In this document: positions 10,531 to 20,974 of the stretch, one piece after another
Layout: every line of letters starts with the position of its first letter
Numbering within the stretch: position 1 is the stretch's first letter
From: Cryptomeria japonica
Taxonomy: Eukaryota > Streptophyta > Pinopsida > Cupressales > Cupressaceae
Assembly: GCF_030272615.1 (NCBI RefSeq)
Contig: NC_081414.1
Span: 6,021,001 to 6,085,000 of the forward strand
Length of the DNA stretch: 64,000 nt
Direction: 5' to 3'
Notes under the pieces: generated by a model
What the model was told of the DNA's origin: nothing
Database searches by the model: none
The model's input: only the letters and a program-made list of their open reading frames with translations
Translations under genes and position numbers: made by a program

Positions 10531-10978
10531 TGTTGGTGTAAATAATTATTCATCTTGGATATTATTACACTTACTTAAGTTTACTTAGGAAATGCATTTC
10601 CTAGTAGTTTGGGTATGAGACACTTGGGTGTTTGTGCCACATTGGGATAGTGTGTGTAGGAGAATTTCCACCTTTTATGGTGTTGATCTTGTTGTTACAC
10701 TCCACATTCAGTGGGCGATCCACCTCATGTGGACTATTATATTATTTCTCCTACCTACCCTTGTTTCTTATTGAGCCACATGTCATGTTTGTGTGCTCAC
10801 ATATCCCTAGCCTTACCTATATAAGCAGGCTCATCTGCATTGTATGTAATTTGAACTATTGATCATTTTCTATTGATGAGAATACAGTTTATTCTTGTCC
10901 TATATTGTGTCTCTATTTTGTACATTTCATTGAGCTCTTGATCTTGGCAAAATCTCACACTTTTAAAGATCTCCAACA
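10531..10978 (+). mobile_element. LTR-like insert (448 bp) with its own TATA box
   Basis: Bounded by TGTTGG and CCAACA and carrying a plus-strand TATA box (CCTATATAAGCAGG, about 10826-10839) near its 3' third, so it looks like a solo LTR. It splits the plus-strand coding region, which resumes after it. No clean 5-bp duplication is visible. Instead the 10-mer AAAATATTGA occurs on both sides (about 10515-10524 and 10993-11002), so a different element type with slightly wider ends is possible. Confidence 0.5.
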
Positions 10979-11310
10979 TTAGAATACCCCAAAAATATTG
11001 AGAAAGAATAAAGAAATAAAAGGTTTGGATGAATGGAAAAGAGGTTTTGAAGTGGCGGTACATTCAACCATTAGTTAATTCATTTGGGGGAATCCTAGGA
11101 TTTTACCTATTATTTGATTATCGATAAGTTTCTTGAAGCTGATTATTTATACAAAAGATTTATTGTAGAGGTTAAAAATGGAGTGGATAATAAATGTAGG
11201 GAGACACCTGATAGGGTGCAAGAGCTGTAGATTTTAAAGTGGCCCGCCATCTCCCAAATTGAAAAATAGTACAAGGAGATTTGCACTCCTAAGGAGGAAA
11301 AAAATAAAGA
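10979..11310 (+). pseudogene. Continuation of the plus-strand decayed coding region
   Basis: After the 448-bp insert, protein-like sequence resumes, for example KWPAISQIEK near 11235-11265 and KEICTPKEEKNKE up to about 11307. Stops interrupt it. This is the likely C-terminal end of the unknown protein at 9200-10530. Confidence 0.45.
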
Positions 11311-12369
11311 ATGATCTTTTGTGTCATTTTTTTTGTGCCACATTCCTTTCTGCAGGTTCCCTTTTTGCAACAAGTCACATTTTGTCTCTCATTTAGCTTG
11401 TCCAGACCACTTCAGTTGCAACATCAACTTCAAGATCAACTTCGGATTTCCAATCAGTGTGGTAGTCAAAATGTGGTGACACCTCATCTCCACTCCATCC
11501 CAACCTGCAACACTAATTTCAATAATTATTTTTCCAATCGCCTTCTTCATTCCCTCCAAGAAGGAGTTTTGTCTTGTACCTAGAAAGATTCCTTTGACAT
11601 ATTAATGTTGTAAAGGAATCATATTTTGACATGTGTACTAATAACACAAAGCTTGTTTTGCTCCCTTATATTATAAAAGGGAATTCAAGGTGAGCAATAA
11701 AGGGTTCTAAACTTTTTAGAAGTAGAATGCATAGGGTGTAACTTTTGACAATAGAAAAAAGTCTTTAAGAGTCCCATTATATTGCAATGTATACCATATT
11801 TTTTGAATGAAATTAAATTAAGAAACCTATTTTAGATTGTCTCATATTATGTGTATTTGTATTGTTTGAGTTAATGTGTTAAAGATACATTAATTTGTCT
11901 TCTCAGTAAATGATGTCTTCTCAGAAAAGAACTAAATTATGTAGTTAGGATATAGTGATGCAAATGTGTTTCATAGAGACCTTTAAGTAGAATTTGGAGC
12001 TAGAGAAATTGCTTGTGCACTAGAAAAATATGTTGAATGAGAAAATTATATATGGTCCATGTGTTTTGTAGGCAGTGATATCTTAGTTACTTGACTCTAT
12101 TACCCTGAGGAGAGGCACTAGTTTTACTTAGTTATTTTTAGAATCAACAAAATAAAAAAATATCTTTGAATTTCTATTGTAGGAGTAGTTTTTAGTGTAG
12201 AAAAGGCTCCCAATTGCTGAGTGAAAGTTGAAATACTAGGACCATAGCTATTATCAAAGTTTATAGACTTTCCTTGGCATATTTTCATTAGTAAATGTTT
12301 GTTGTAAGCTGCAATTTCAAGATAGTAAGTGAAGTTAGTCATTTAGGCATTGTTAAGGGAGACCCACCT
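11311..12369 (+). other. Noncoding stretch with a plus-strand promoter-like site
   Basis: No convincing gene. A TATA box (TATAAAAG at 11672-11679) is followed by AATAAA at 11696-11701, the arrangement expected of an LTR U3/R boundary in plus orientation. If so, the plus-strand coding region upstream lies in U3 of an LTR. A minus-strand open frame at 12124-12342 might be a tail of element C but has no recognised motif. Confidence 0.35.
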
Positions 12370-12995
12370 TGATTTTGCAAACCTAAAAGTGTAGGATATT
12401 TTAGTCTTATGACCGAATACAACCTCGAGCCTAATAAAAAGAGAGTGGCTATCATTTAGGGTTTAGTGAATCTATTGATTTGGGAACCAACACAACTCTA
12501 GCTCAAGTAGTCTAGAAACTTTGTATTCTTATTCATCAATGAATTGTTGCAAGGATACTCTTAAAGATGGTAACTTGAAATCTATAGATAAAATGGCTTT
12601 AGATCCATAAAATAGGGAATAGGGAGTGGTACCTGTAGGGGTGTGAATATTGGCTCAATAATCCCATAAGGTTAGATTAAGTTGGAGATGCCAATCATGG
12701 CCAACTTCATTGACTATCTTTTTGAGGATCTTTAGGATAGTTTTATTAGACACCTCAACTTGGCCATTACTATGAGGTTAATAGGGTGTACAAAAGAAAT
12801 GTTGGATGTGAAACTTGTCATAAAGATCATTGACATATTGATTTCTAAAAGGGAGACCATTATCCATGACAATAGATGAAGGGACACTATAACGACAAAT
12901 GATGTGGTAAAGGATAACCTTTTCAATATGATTATGAGTGATGTAGGTAAGAGGTATGGCTTCAATCTAATTTGTGAAGTACTCAGTGGTGGTAG
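12370..12995 (-). pseudogene. Element C integrase C-terminal part
   Basis: Heavily mutated but aligns with 36840-37460 of A2, the integrase core and C-terminal part, for example around 12623-12720 against 37085-37180. Several stops and frame changes interrupt it. It breaks at 12995, where soloLTR-1 inserted, and resumes at 22659. Much more diverged than A1 is from A2, so C belongs to another, older Tat family. Confidence 0.7.
12991..12995. repeat. Target-site duplication GGTAG (left) of soloLTR-1
   Basis: Matches GGTAG at 22659-22663. Integrase homology continues across the pair when the insert is ignored. Confidence 0.9.
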
Positions 12996-13725
12996 TGTTG
13001 AGCACAAGATGTCACTGAGAGGGGGGGGTGAATTAGCGATTTCCAATCTTAGCCCTTTTCTAAACTATGTGTGTAAACCGCTTAACAGATCTAAAATAAA
13101 GAAGACATACTGTTAGAAAGGAGAATGCCACAAATGCAACCTCCCATAAAAGGGATACCACATAACACCATATGTATGAGGAAAACTCAAGATGGGAAAA
13201 ACATCAGTGAGAAATGCTACTAGAGACTACTGCTCCAATCCAGCCTCACATTGAAACATCTGGTTACAACATTTAGGGCACCAACCCAAGGACTACCACT
13301 CCTTCTTTAGGGAACCAACCCAAGGAGCACTAACCCTTGATTTTAGGGCACCGAGATCCAACTCAGTGATCTACAATGAATATATTCAATTACAAAAGTA
13401 ATAGCCTTGTTACAAAAGGAACTTTGTAACTCTTATGTGAATCTCTCCACTGGTTCTCCTCTCTTCAATCCTCTGTCATTTCTCTCCTCACCTTCTCATT
13501 GCAGCAACCTTATCTCCCACTGCAACCCACTCTCTGCTGCACCTTTCTCTCTACCACATCCTTGCTGGTTCATCCTCTTCTTCTTCTCTATCAATTCTTC
13601 TCTTTGCTACACTGTTGATATCCACCACTGGTCTTGATAACTTAGTTAGATGTCTACCATCTGATTTCTGTCGGTTATCAGCTTGCCTTTTCTGCAATAT
13701 TCTGCAACTCTTCTCTTCTAATTTG

Positions 13726-13730
13726 GTTAC
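13726..13730. repeat. Target-site duplication GTTAC (left) of Copia-1
   Basis: Matches GTTAC at 20970-20974. Confidence 0.95.
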
Positions 13731-15185
13731 TGATAGTTCTGATACTTAATATAGGTATAGATCCAATAGCCAACAAGATGAGAGGGGGGGGGGTGAATCA
13801 TACAAACTTAATCATCCATAAAAACATTAGATTCAACCTCGGTAACATATATCAGTCATATAATAAAAAACTGTCAAACATGCAAACTCAAAAGCATATG
13901 AACAATATAAACCTCATAACACCAGATTTAACGTGGAAACCCAAATAGGGAAAAACCATTATGGGATTTTAGACCCTCTAAGAAATATACTCTTCTAGAG
14001 TATGCTCGGTTAAAAGCAAATCCGGTTAAAGATTACAAACACATTGCTAGATGTGACTCGGTTAAGGGATTTCCCTAAGATCTGTTAGGATCTTCACTTT
14101 GTTAGAAGTGACCTTGTCAAAGGATTTCAAATAAGACTGTTAAGTCCACTCGATTAAGAGATTTCCTATCACTTTCACAAAATAACAGTAATACAATCTA
14201 TCTACAACTTCACATCTAAAATGCTAAAGTAGATTCCTACTTGTTCAATACAATCTAGACATAGAACTAATCTTGTCTATCTACTGGGCATCAATACTTT
14301 GTTATTCTAACAGGTCTTCAAGCTTCTATGCTCGGTAATCACTATGTAGAATCCCTGTGCATACACTTGCCTGCATACATTGTTTATCAACAGTTCCTTA
14401 TTTATAAATAATCTTCTAACCGCTTAATCTCCTTAATCACATTTCCCATGATCAATCATAGCCATCAGATCTTCAATCTTGTCCAGGTTCATTGTATCTT
14501 TCGATCTGAAAATGTTTTACCCCACCTTGGAACTTGCACAATCACCTTGGAACTTGTGTTAGGGTAATGCGGTTCAATCTGAGCTGTAGATCTTCTTGCC
14601 GACTTTCCATTGCCTTAGATTTGTTTAACAAACTTCTTTTATGGATTGCCAATCATTGATCGGCTCTAGCTCATCAGCATCTTTCATTAAATATCACATG
14701 TAAACATTTAATGCATTCTGTTATAGCTCGGTTACAACTCAGTGAATACTAAACTTCACTCGGTAGACATTCTATCTTCATTAACCGACTGTGATAACCT
14801 TAGGGTTTACCGACTAGGTTCCTTAGGGTTTACTGACTAGGTTCTTTGCTTGATAACATAGTATAGTATTGACCTTTATATTTTACAACATATGTATGAT
14901 GTTAAAACAATCTAAAACATCAAGATCTCATCATTGTCTGACTCGGTAGAGTTTCCCATTGAATAACTTATCCCCTTATTCATCATATTCTTTCCTGTGT
15001 CTTTATTGACTTCTTTATAATCTTCATATCATATTTCTTAAGATATGGCAACATCATACTGAATTAGAAAATCAATTTCTTGACATCAATGACAAAATAA
15101 TAATATCAAGATAGTAAAACATCTTTAATCAGTTATGTCCATAATCATCAACAGCCTTCTCAATATCCTTGTAATATTGCCAACA
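13731..15185 (-). repeat. Copia-1 3' LTR (1,455 bp)
   Basis: Ends TGATAGTTCT and GCCAACA in plus orientation. TATA box TATTTATAAATA at 14398-14409. Compared with the 5' LTR it lacks about 39 bp near 14125 and carries a duplicated 20-bp stretch near 14535-14555. Confidence 0.93.
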
Positions 15186-15197
15186 ATCTCCCCCTTT
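15186..15197 (-). other. Copia-1 polypurine tract
   Basis: AAAGGGGGAGAT on the minus strand, directly before the 3' LTR; primes plus-strand DNA synthesis in this class of element. Near-copies occur upstream at 15340-15440. Confidence 0.9.
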
Positions 15198-15339
15198 GGC
15201 ATTGATTGCAAAACCAATTGATTTGACCTTTAAAAAAATTCGGATAGCTGTGATTCTGAAATGCTGAAATGCTCTCCCCCATACATTAGACTTCTCTTAT
15301 GTTTTCAGTCTTTATTTCAATCTGTAGTCTTCTCTCAAT

Positions 15340-15440
15340 CTTCTCAGGTCTTCTCCCCTTTTGGTAGATCTTCTCCTTCTTGGTCTTCTCCCCCTGGGTA
15401 GGTCTGCTCCTTCTTGGTCTTCTCCCCCTTTGACAACAAT
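15340..15440 (-). repeat. Iterated polypurine tracts upstream of the PPT
   Basis: Two to three imperfect units of about 30 bp, purine-rich on the minus strand, containing AAAGGGGGAGA at 15421-15431 and GGGGGAGAAGACC-type cores. They resemble the functional tract at 15186-15197. Repeated polypurine tracts in this position are known in Sireviruses. Confidence 0.65.
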
Positions 15441-15660
15441 GCCAAAAAGAAGTAAGAAGTTATTTCCTGCTGTTGTGTATCAACTGAGTCTCGATCAGAG
15501 CATTTGTTTACAATTCTTGTTCCTTGTATCATTTTCTGTATTATCCTAGTATTATTTCTAGTACACTTTCAGAAAAACATTCTAAAGTGTATCACTCCAA
15601 CATCAGCTCCCCAAAAGATATTCAATAGAGTCATCAAAGTGATGCTTTCACCGAACTCGG

Positions 15661-17241
15661 TCAGTGAGTAAAAGATAGGGGTAGGACCCCTAACTTACTT
15701 CTGAGATATTCAAAAGTGTCCTTTGGTAGTGGCTTAGTGAAGATATCAGCTATTTTCTCCTTTGTGTTGACATATTCCAACACCACTTTCTTCTCTTGAG
15801 CTTCTTCTCTAAGATAATGATATTTGATAGAGATGTGCTTTGTCTTAGAGTGCATAACAGGGTTCTTTGAAATATTAATGGCACTAGTATTGTCACAGAA
15901 TATAGTTACTGGCTCGGTAACTTTCTCATTTATACCTTCCAACAGTTGTTTGATCCATGCAATGTTGGTACAATTCAGTGTTGTTGCAACATATTCAGCT
16001 TCGGCTGTTGACTGAGAAACACATCCTTGTTTCTTGCTAACCCAACTCACTAGTCTTTCTCCTAAGAAGAAATCTCCTCCACTTTTGCTTTTTCTGTCAT
16101 CAATGCTGCCTGCCCAATCAGCATCAGTATAAATTTTTAGATCAAAATCATTTCCTTTTTGATATACTAAGCCATAATCTTCAGTGCCTTTCAAGTATCT
16201 AAAAATTATTTTGATTGTTGTCATGTGTATTTCCTTACGATCTACAGAGAATCTTGCAACAATACCTACTGCATGTGCTATATCTGGCCTGCTATGAACA
16301 ACATATTGTAGTTTTCCAATCATGGATCGGTAGAGTGTCTCATCAACAGATGTAGATTCATCATTCTTTGATAGTTTGTAGTTAGTAGTCATAGGAGTAC
16401 TTACTGGCTTTGAATCCTCCATTCCAAATTTCTTCAAGATTTCCTTTATGTATTTGGATTGAGTAATGAAAATCTCATTTTTCATTTGCAGTATCTGTAA
16501 ACCTATAAAATACTTTATCTTACTGATTAATGACATCTCAAATTCTTTGCTCATTTCATTTCCAAAGTTCTTGCATAAAGAGTCATTTCCACAAAATATA
16601 ATATCATCAATAAATATGGCTGAGATTAGTATTCCATTTTCATCATTCTTCATGTACATGTTGTTGTTCTCACTTGTCCTTATAAAACCAATCTTAATCA
16701 AATAAGAGTGCAATCTTTCATACCATGCTCTAGGTGCTTGTTTCAGACCATATAAAGCTTTGTTCAATTTACATACCTGATCTTTATTATTGTCATCAAC
16801 AAATCCTTCAGGTTGTTCAATGAAAACTTCTTCTTCTAATATTCCATTCAGAAATGTAGATTTGACATCCATTAGATATACCTTGAAGTTATTGAAAGCA
16901 GTATATGCCAACAATGTTCTAACTCCTTCAAGTCTAGCAATAGGTGCAAAAGTCTCACCATAATCAATTCCTTCTTCTTGGGCATAACCTTTGCAAACCA
17001 ATCTTACTTTGTTTTGAATGACCTCACCTTTCTCATTTAGCTTGTTTCTGAAGATCCACTTTGTACTGATTACATTTTTGTCCTTTGGGACTAGTGTCCA
17101 TGTGTCATTCTTCTTGATTTGATCAATCTCTTCAGTCATAGAATTTATCCAATCTTCACTGTTAAATTCCTCTTTCACTATTCTCAGTTCAAATTCAGAT
17201 ATCAAACCTGTGTTTTGTCTCAGTTTGTTCCTTGCCATCAC
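15661..17241 (-). CDS. Copia-1 reverse transcriptase and RNase H
   Basis: An intact 526-codon open stretch forming the C-terminal half of Pol. RT motifs in order: MDVKSTFLNG, EQPEGFVD, LYGLKQAPRAWY and the active-site box FIDDII. RNase H follows with YTDADWAG, STAEAEYVA, FCDNTSAI and HIxIKYHYLRE, retaining the acidic residues. The product copies element RNA to DNA inside virus-like particles. The apparent Met at 17241 is only the first after a lesion; the frame joined integrase upstream before decay. Lesions between 17241 and 17343 separate it from integrase. Confidence 0.92.
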   Translation of the reverse strand: MMARNKLRQNTGLISEFELRIVKEEFNSEDWINSMTEEIDQIKKNDTWTLVPKDKNVISTKWIFRNKLNEKGEVIQNKVRLVCKGYAQEEGIDYGETFAPIARLEGVRTLLAYTAFNNFKVYLMDVKSTFLNGILEEEVFIEQPEGFVDDNNKDQVCKLNKALYGLKQAPRAWYERLHSYLIKIGFIRTSENNNMYMKNDENGILISAIFIDDIIFCGNDSLCKNFGNEMSKEFEMSLISKIKYFIGLQILQMKNEIFITQSKYIKEILKKFGMEDSKPVSTPMTTNYKLSKNDESTSVDETLYRSMIGKLQYVVHSRPDIAHAVGIVARFSVDRKEIHMTTIKIIFRYLKGTEDYGLVYQKGNDFDLKIYTDADWAGSIDDRKSKSGGDFFLGERLVSWVSKKQGCVSQSTAEAEYVATTLNCTNIAWIKQLLEGINEKVTEPVTIFCDNTSAINISKNPVMHSKTKHISIKYHYLREEAQEKKVVLEYVNTKEKIADIFTKPLPKDTFEYLRSKLGVLPLSFTH

Positions 17242-17342
17242 TGGATCATCCTTATCTCCTATAATCTAGCTTGGTGCATGGTGTCTTCTAACATACTTGG
17301 CTAATACAAGCTTGATAGGCTCTATATGATCTTCTTCATTGC

Positions 17343-17975
17343 TTAGTAACTGGATATTTTCTTCATTTTCTTCAAGGTGTAAACAGCTGTGCTTATTGCT
17401 TCTCTCCAAAATGTTTGTGGAACTTTCTTCTCAATCATCACTGTTGTAGCACAATCCACAATAGATCTATTTCTTCTTTCAGCTATTCCATTCTCTTGTG
17501 GAGTTCTCGGTGCAGAGACTTGTCTTTTAATACCATGATCATTGCAAAATAGGTTGAACTCATCAAATGTGAACTCTCCTCCTCTATCTAATCTAAGACA
17601 TTTTAGTTGTCTTCCTGTTTCATTTTCAACTCTAGCCTTGTACCACTTAAACATTTGAAAAGCTTTTGATTTTTCTTTTAAAAACATTACTGACATCATC
17701 CTTGAATAATCATCCACAAATAATATGAAATACTTATCACCATAATAACTTTGAACTTTCATAGGACCACAAAGATCAGTGTGCACAAGATCTAAAATTC
17801 CCTTAGAAGTGTAGGACTTACTTGTAAAGCTAGATCTTGTCATTTTACCCATCTGGCATCCTCGGCACATATCATTCTTAGGTTTTTCAAGACTCAGTAG
17901 ACCTCTTACTCTGTGCTTCTTTCTTATCTTGATCAGATTATCAAAATTAACATGACAAAACCTTTTATGCCATAA
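17343..17975 (-). pseudogene. Copia-1 integrase
   Basis: Zinc-binding N-terminus (LWHKRFCHVN and CRGCQMGK, the latter at about 17870) followed by the catalytic core: HTDLCGPM, FVDDYSRM and ENGIAERRN, which give the D, D and E residues. Cuts target DNA and joins element ends. A stop near 17976 separates it from protease and another at 17343 ends the open frame before the RT part. The Gly usual in the LWHxRxGH motif is Cys here. Confidence 0.85.
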
Positions 17976-18658
17976 CTAGGTATTATTAATCTTGGCATGC
18001 AAACACTTATTGTGAGTTGAGTCAAGGTGAAATGTATTACCTTTTGTTTGTGTCCCAGTAGTAGCTAACTTTCCATTCTTGTCATGAACTTTGACAATTC
18101 CTTTATGAAATTCTTTTCGATAACCTGTGTTGTTTAGTTGTGCTACACTCAACAAATTATATTTCAAACCTTCAACCCAATAAACATCATTGTATCTTGC
18201 TTTATCAAGAAGTGTTATGGATCCTTTACCTCTTACCAGACATGGTGCATCATTACCAAATCTAACATTGCCTCCATCATAATCTTCTAACATAACAAAT
18301 TTGTGTTTATCTCCTGTCATATGATGTGAACATCCACTATCTATAATCCAAGAATCATTAGTGTTTATGTGAGATATTAGGGCTTTTTCTTCATACCTTT
18401 CTTCATCTGATTTATCATCTTCAGATTCCTCATCAACAATTAAGCATGTCTTTCTTCTTCTGAAGTCTCGGTGTCCTCTATAATGATTATCTTTCTGTCT
18501 ATCATCTTGGTAATCTCTCTTTTCAGTGAAATCTTTGTCAGGATAGTTAGAAGCCATATGTCCAATCTTATCACAATTGAAACATTTTGAAGGTAGTTTT
18601 CCTTTATACTTACCTTTGCCTCTCGGTAACCTTTTGGCCAATAGTGCTTCAAACTCTT
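17976..18658 (-). pseudogene. Copia-1 nucleocapsid zinc knuckle and protease
   Basis: Begins with a basic segment, then a CCHC-type knuckle (CFNCDKIGHMASNY) whose fourth ligand is Tyr, as expected from a G-to-A change in a Cys codon. After a charged linker comes the aspartic protease with active site WIIDSGCSHHMTG. The frame is open for 221 codons and ends at a stop at 17976; another stop at about 18657 separates it from Gag. Confidence 0.88.
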
Positions 18659-18659
18659 C

Positions 18660-19433
18660 TTACTTTCTGATTTCTTCATATAGTTTGTGTACCTCCTCCA
18701 TGTTCTTCTGAAATATTTCACTTGCTCCACTATGATCTCCTTCAGAGTACTTATACTTTCTTTCATTGTAATCATTAGATTCATTCAGATGAAAAGAACT
18801 AAATGCAGATTCAACTTTATTTACCGATGACTCACTGTTATCAAAATTACTTAACTCAAATGCATGTAGCTTACCAATAGTAGCATCCAAAGAAACTGGC
18901 ATATTAGGTACAGACCTCAATTCATTGATTGCAGAGACTCGGATTGCATAGGCAGGTAAAAGGGTTCTTAACAACTTACTTGTCACATCCTTTTCTTCAA
19001 TAGGTCCTCTTGCTCCTTTGATTTGATTTACAATCTCCTTTAGTCTTGTATTGTATCGGGTTATGTTCTCACCTTCATTCATCCTCATAGATTCAAGTTG
19101 TCCTCTTAGACTATCAACTTTTGCTCTTTGAACATGTTCATCTCCTCCATATACAGATATGAGCTTAGTCCACATTTCCTTTGCATCATTGTAGCCTTCT
19201 AGATCATTAAACTCAGAATCGGTCAATGCAGATGTTATTTCAATCATTGCTTGAATATGTTCTTGTTTCACCTTTATCTCTTCCATAGTCAATGGATAGG
19301 TGCTCGATGCAACAAAATCATTCTCCAGATAGTATATAGCATATTCTCCAACTCCTGATAGATGTGGCTTCATCCTTTTCTACCAAGTAGAGAAACTTGA
19401 CTTATTCAGCTTAGGTGCATCCCTCTTATACAT
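18660..19433 (-). pseudogene. Copia-1 Gag
   Basis: Capsid domain of the copia Gag type, with motifs AKEMWTKLISVYGGDEHV, RLKEIVNQIKG and LPAYAIRVSAI. The likely true start is the Met codon at 19431-19433, because an in-frame stop shortly after it separates it from the first uninterrupted Met at 19373. The frame then stays open to a stop at 18660, shortly before the knuckle. Gag forms the particle that carries the element RNA. Confidence 0.85.
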
Positions 19434-19478
19434 CTTTGGATCTTTAACTCAAGTGCCTTTAAACTTTCCTTTCAGAGT

Positions 19479-19495
19479 CCAAAGCTCTGATACCA
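19479..19495 (-). other. Copia-1 primer-binding site, tRNA-iMet
   Basis: Minus strand reads TGGTATCAGAGCTTTGG, the standard complement of the plant initiator tRNA-Met 3' end, two bases from the 5' LTR. Confidence 0.95.
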
Positions 19496-19497
19496 AT

Positions 19498-20969
19498 TGA
19501 TAGTTCTAATACTTAATATAAGTATAGATCCAATATCCAACAAGATGAGAGGGGGGGGTGAATCATACAAACTTAATCATCCATAAAAACATCAGATTCA
19601 ACCTTGGTAACATATATCAGTCATATAATAAAAAACTATCAAACATGCAAACTCAAAAGCATATGAACAATATAAACCTCATAACACCAGATTTAACGTG
19701 GAAACCCAAATAGGGAAAAACCACTATGGGATTTTGGAGCCACTAAGAAATATACTCTTATAGAGTATGCTCGGTTAAAAGCAAATCCTGTTAAAGATTA
19801 CAAACACATTGCTAGATGTGACCCGATTAAGGGATTTCCCTCAGATCTGCTAGGATCTTCACTTTGTTAGAAGTGACCTTGTCAAAGGATTTCAAACACT
19901 CAATCAGAATGTCACCTTGTTAGAGGATTTACATATAAGACTGTTAAGTCCACTCAGTTAAGAGGTTTCCTATCACTTTCACAAAATAACAGTAATACAA
20001 TCTATCTACAACTTCACATCTGAAATGCTAAAGTAGATTCCTATTTGTTCAATACAATCTAGACATAGAACTAATCTTGTCTATCTATTGGGCATCAATA
20101 CTCTGTTATTCTAACAGGTCTTCAAGCTTCTATGCTCGGTAATCACTATGTAGCATCCCTGTGCATACACTTGCCCGCATACATTGTTTATCAATAGTTC
20201 CTTATTTATAAACAATCTTCTAACTGCTTAATCTCCTTGATCACATTTCCCATGATCAATCATAGCCATTAGATCTTCAATCTTGTCCAAGTTCATTGTA
20301 TCTTTTGATCTAAAAATGTTTTACCCCACCTTGGAACTTGTGTTAGGGTAATGCGGTTCAATCTGAGCTGTAGATCTTCTTGCTAACTTTCCATTGCCTT
20401 AGATTTGTTTAACAAACTTCTTTTACAGCTTGCCAATCATTGATCTGCTCCAGCTCATCAGCATCTTTAATTAAATATCACATGTAAACATTTAATGCAT
20501 TCTGTTATAGCTCGGTTAGAACTCGGTGAATACTAAACTTCACTCGGTAGACATTCTGTCTTCATTGACCGACTGCGATAACCTTAGGGTTTACCGATTA
20601 GGTTCCTTAGGGTTTACTGACTAGGTTCTTTGCTTGATAACATAGTATAGTATTGACCTTTACATTTTACAACATATGTATGATGTTAAAACAATCTAAA
20701 ACATCAAGATCTCATCATTGTCTGACTCAGTAGAGTTGCCCATTGAATAACTTATCCCCTTATTCATCATATTCTTTCCTGTGTCTTTACCGACTTCTTT
20801 ATAATCTTCATATCATATTTCTTAAGATATGGCAACATCATATTGAATTAGAAAATCAATTTCTTGACATCAATGACAACATAATAATATCAAGATAGTA
20901 AAACATCTTTAATCAGTTATGTCCATAATCATCAACAACCTTCTCAATATCCTTTTAATATTGCCAACA
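19498..20969 (-). repeat. Copia-1 5' LTR (1,472 bp)
   Basis: Same ends as the 3' LTR and matching GTTAC on its outer side. TATA box near 20205-20214. Scattered substitutions and two larger gaps relative to 13731-15185. Confidence 0.93.
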
Positions 20970-20974
20970 GTTAC
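20970..20974. repeat. Target-site duplication GTTAC (right) of Copia-1
   Basis: Partner of 13726-13730. Confidence 0.95.

Larger units (their letters stand above)
13731..20969 (-). mobile_element. Copia-1, nearly complete Sirevirus-like Ty1/copia element
   Basis: Minus-strand element of 7.2 kb with two LTRs, tRNA-iMet primer site, gag, zinc knuckle, protease, integrase, RT/RNase H in copia order, polypurine tract and GTTAC duplications. The Gag sequence style (FELSNFDNSESS, SVYGGDEHVQRAKVDSLRGQ) and repeated polypurine tracts near the 3' LTR point to the Sirevirus lineage, although the Gag is short for that group. It carries about four or five lesions and so is not autonomous. It is the youngest layer in this part of the window. 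Confidence 0.92.

Noticed and set aside
15361-15549. ORF with Leu/Gly/Pro-rich start
   Set aside because: Translation of the repeated polypurine/pyrimidine tract next to the Copia-1 PPT.
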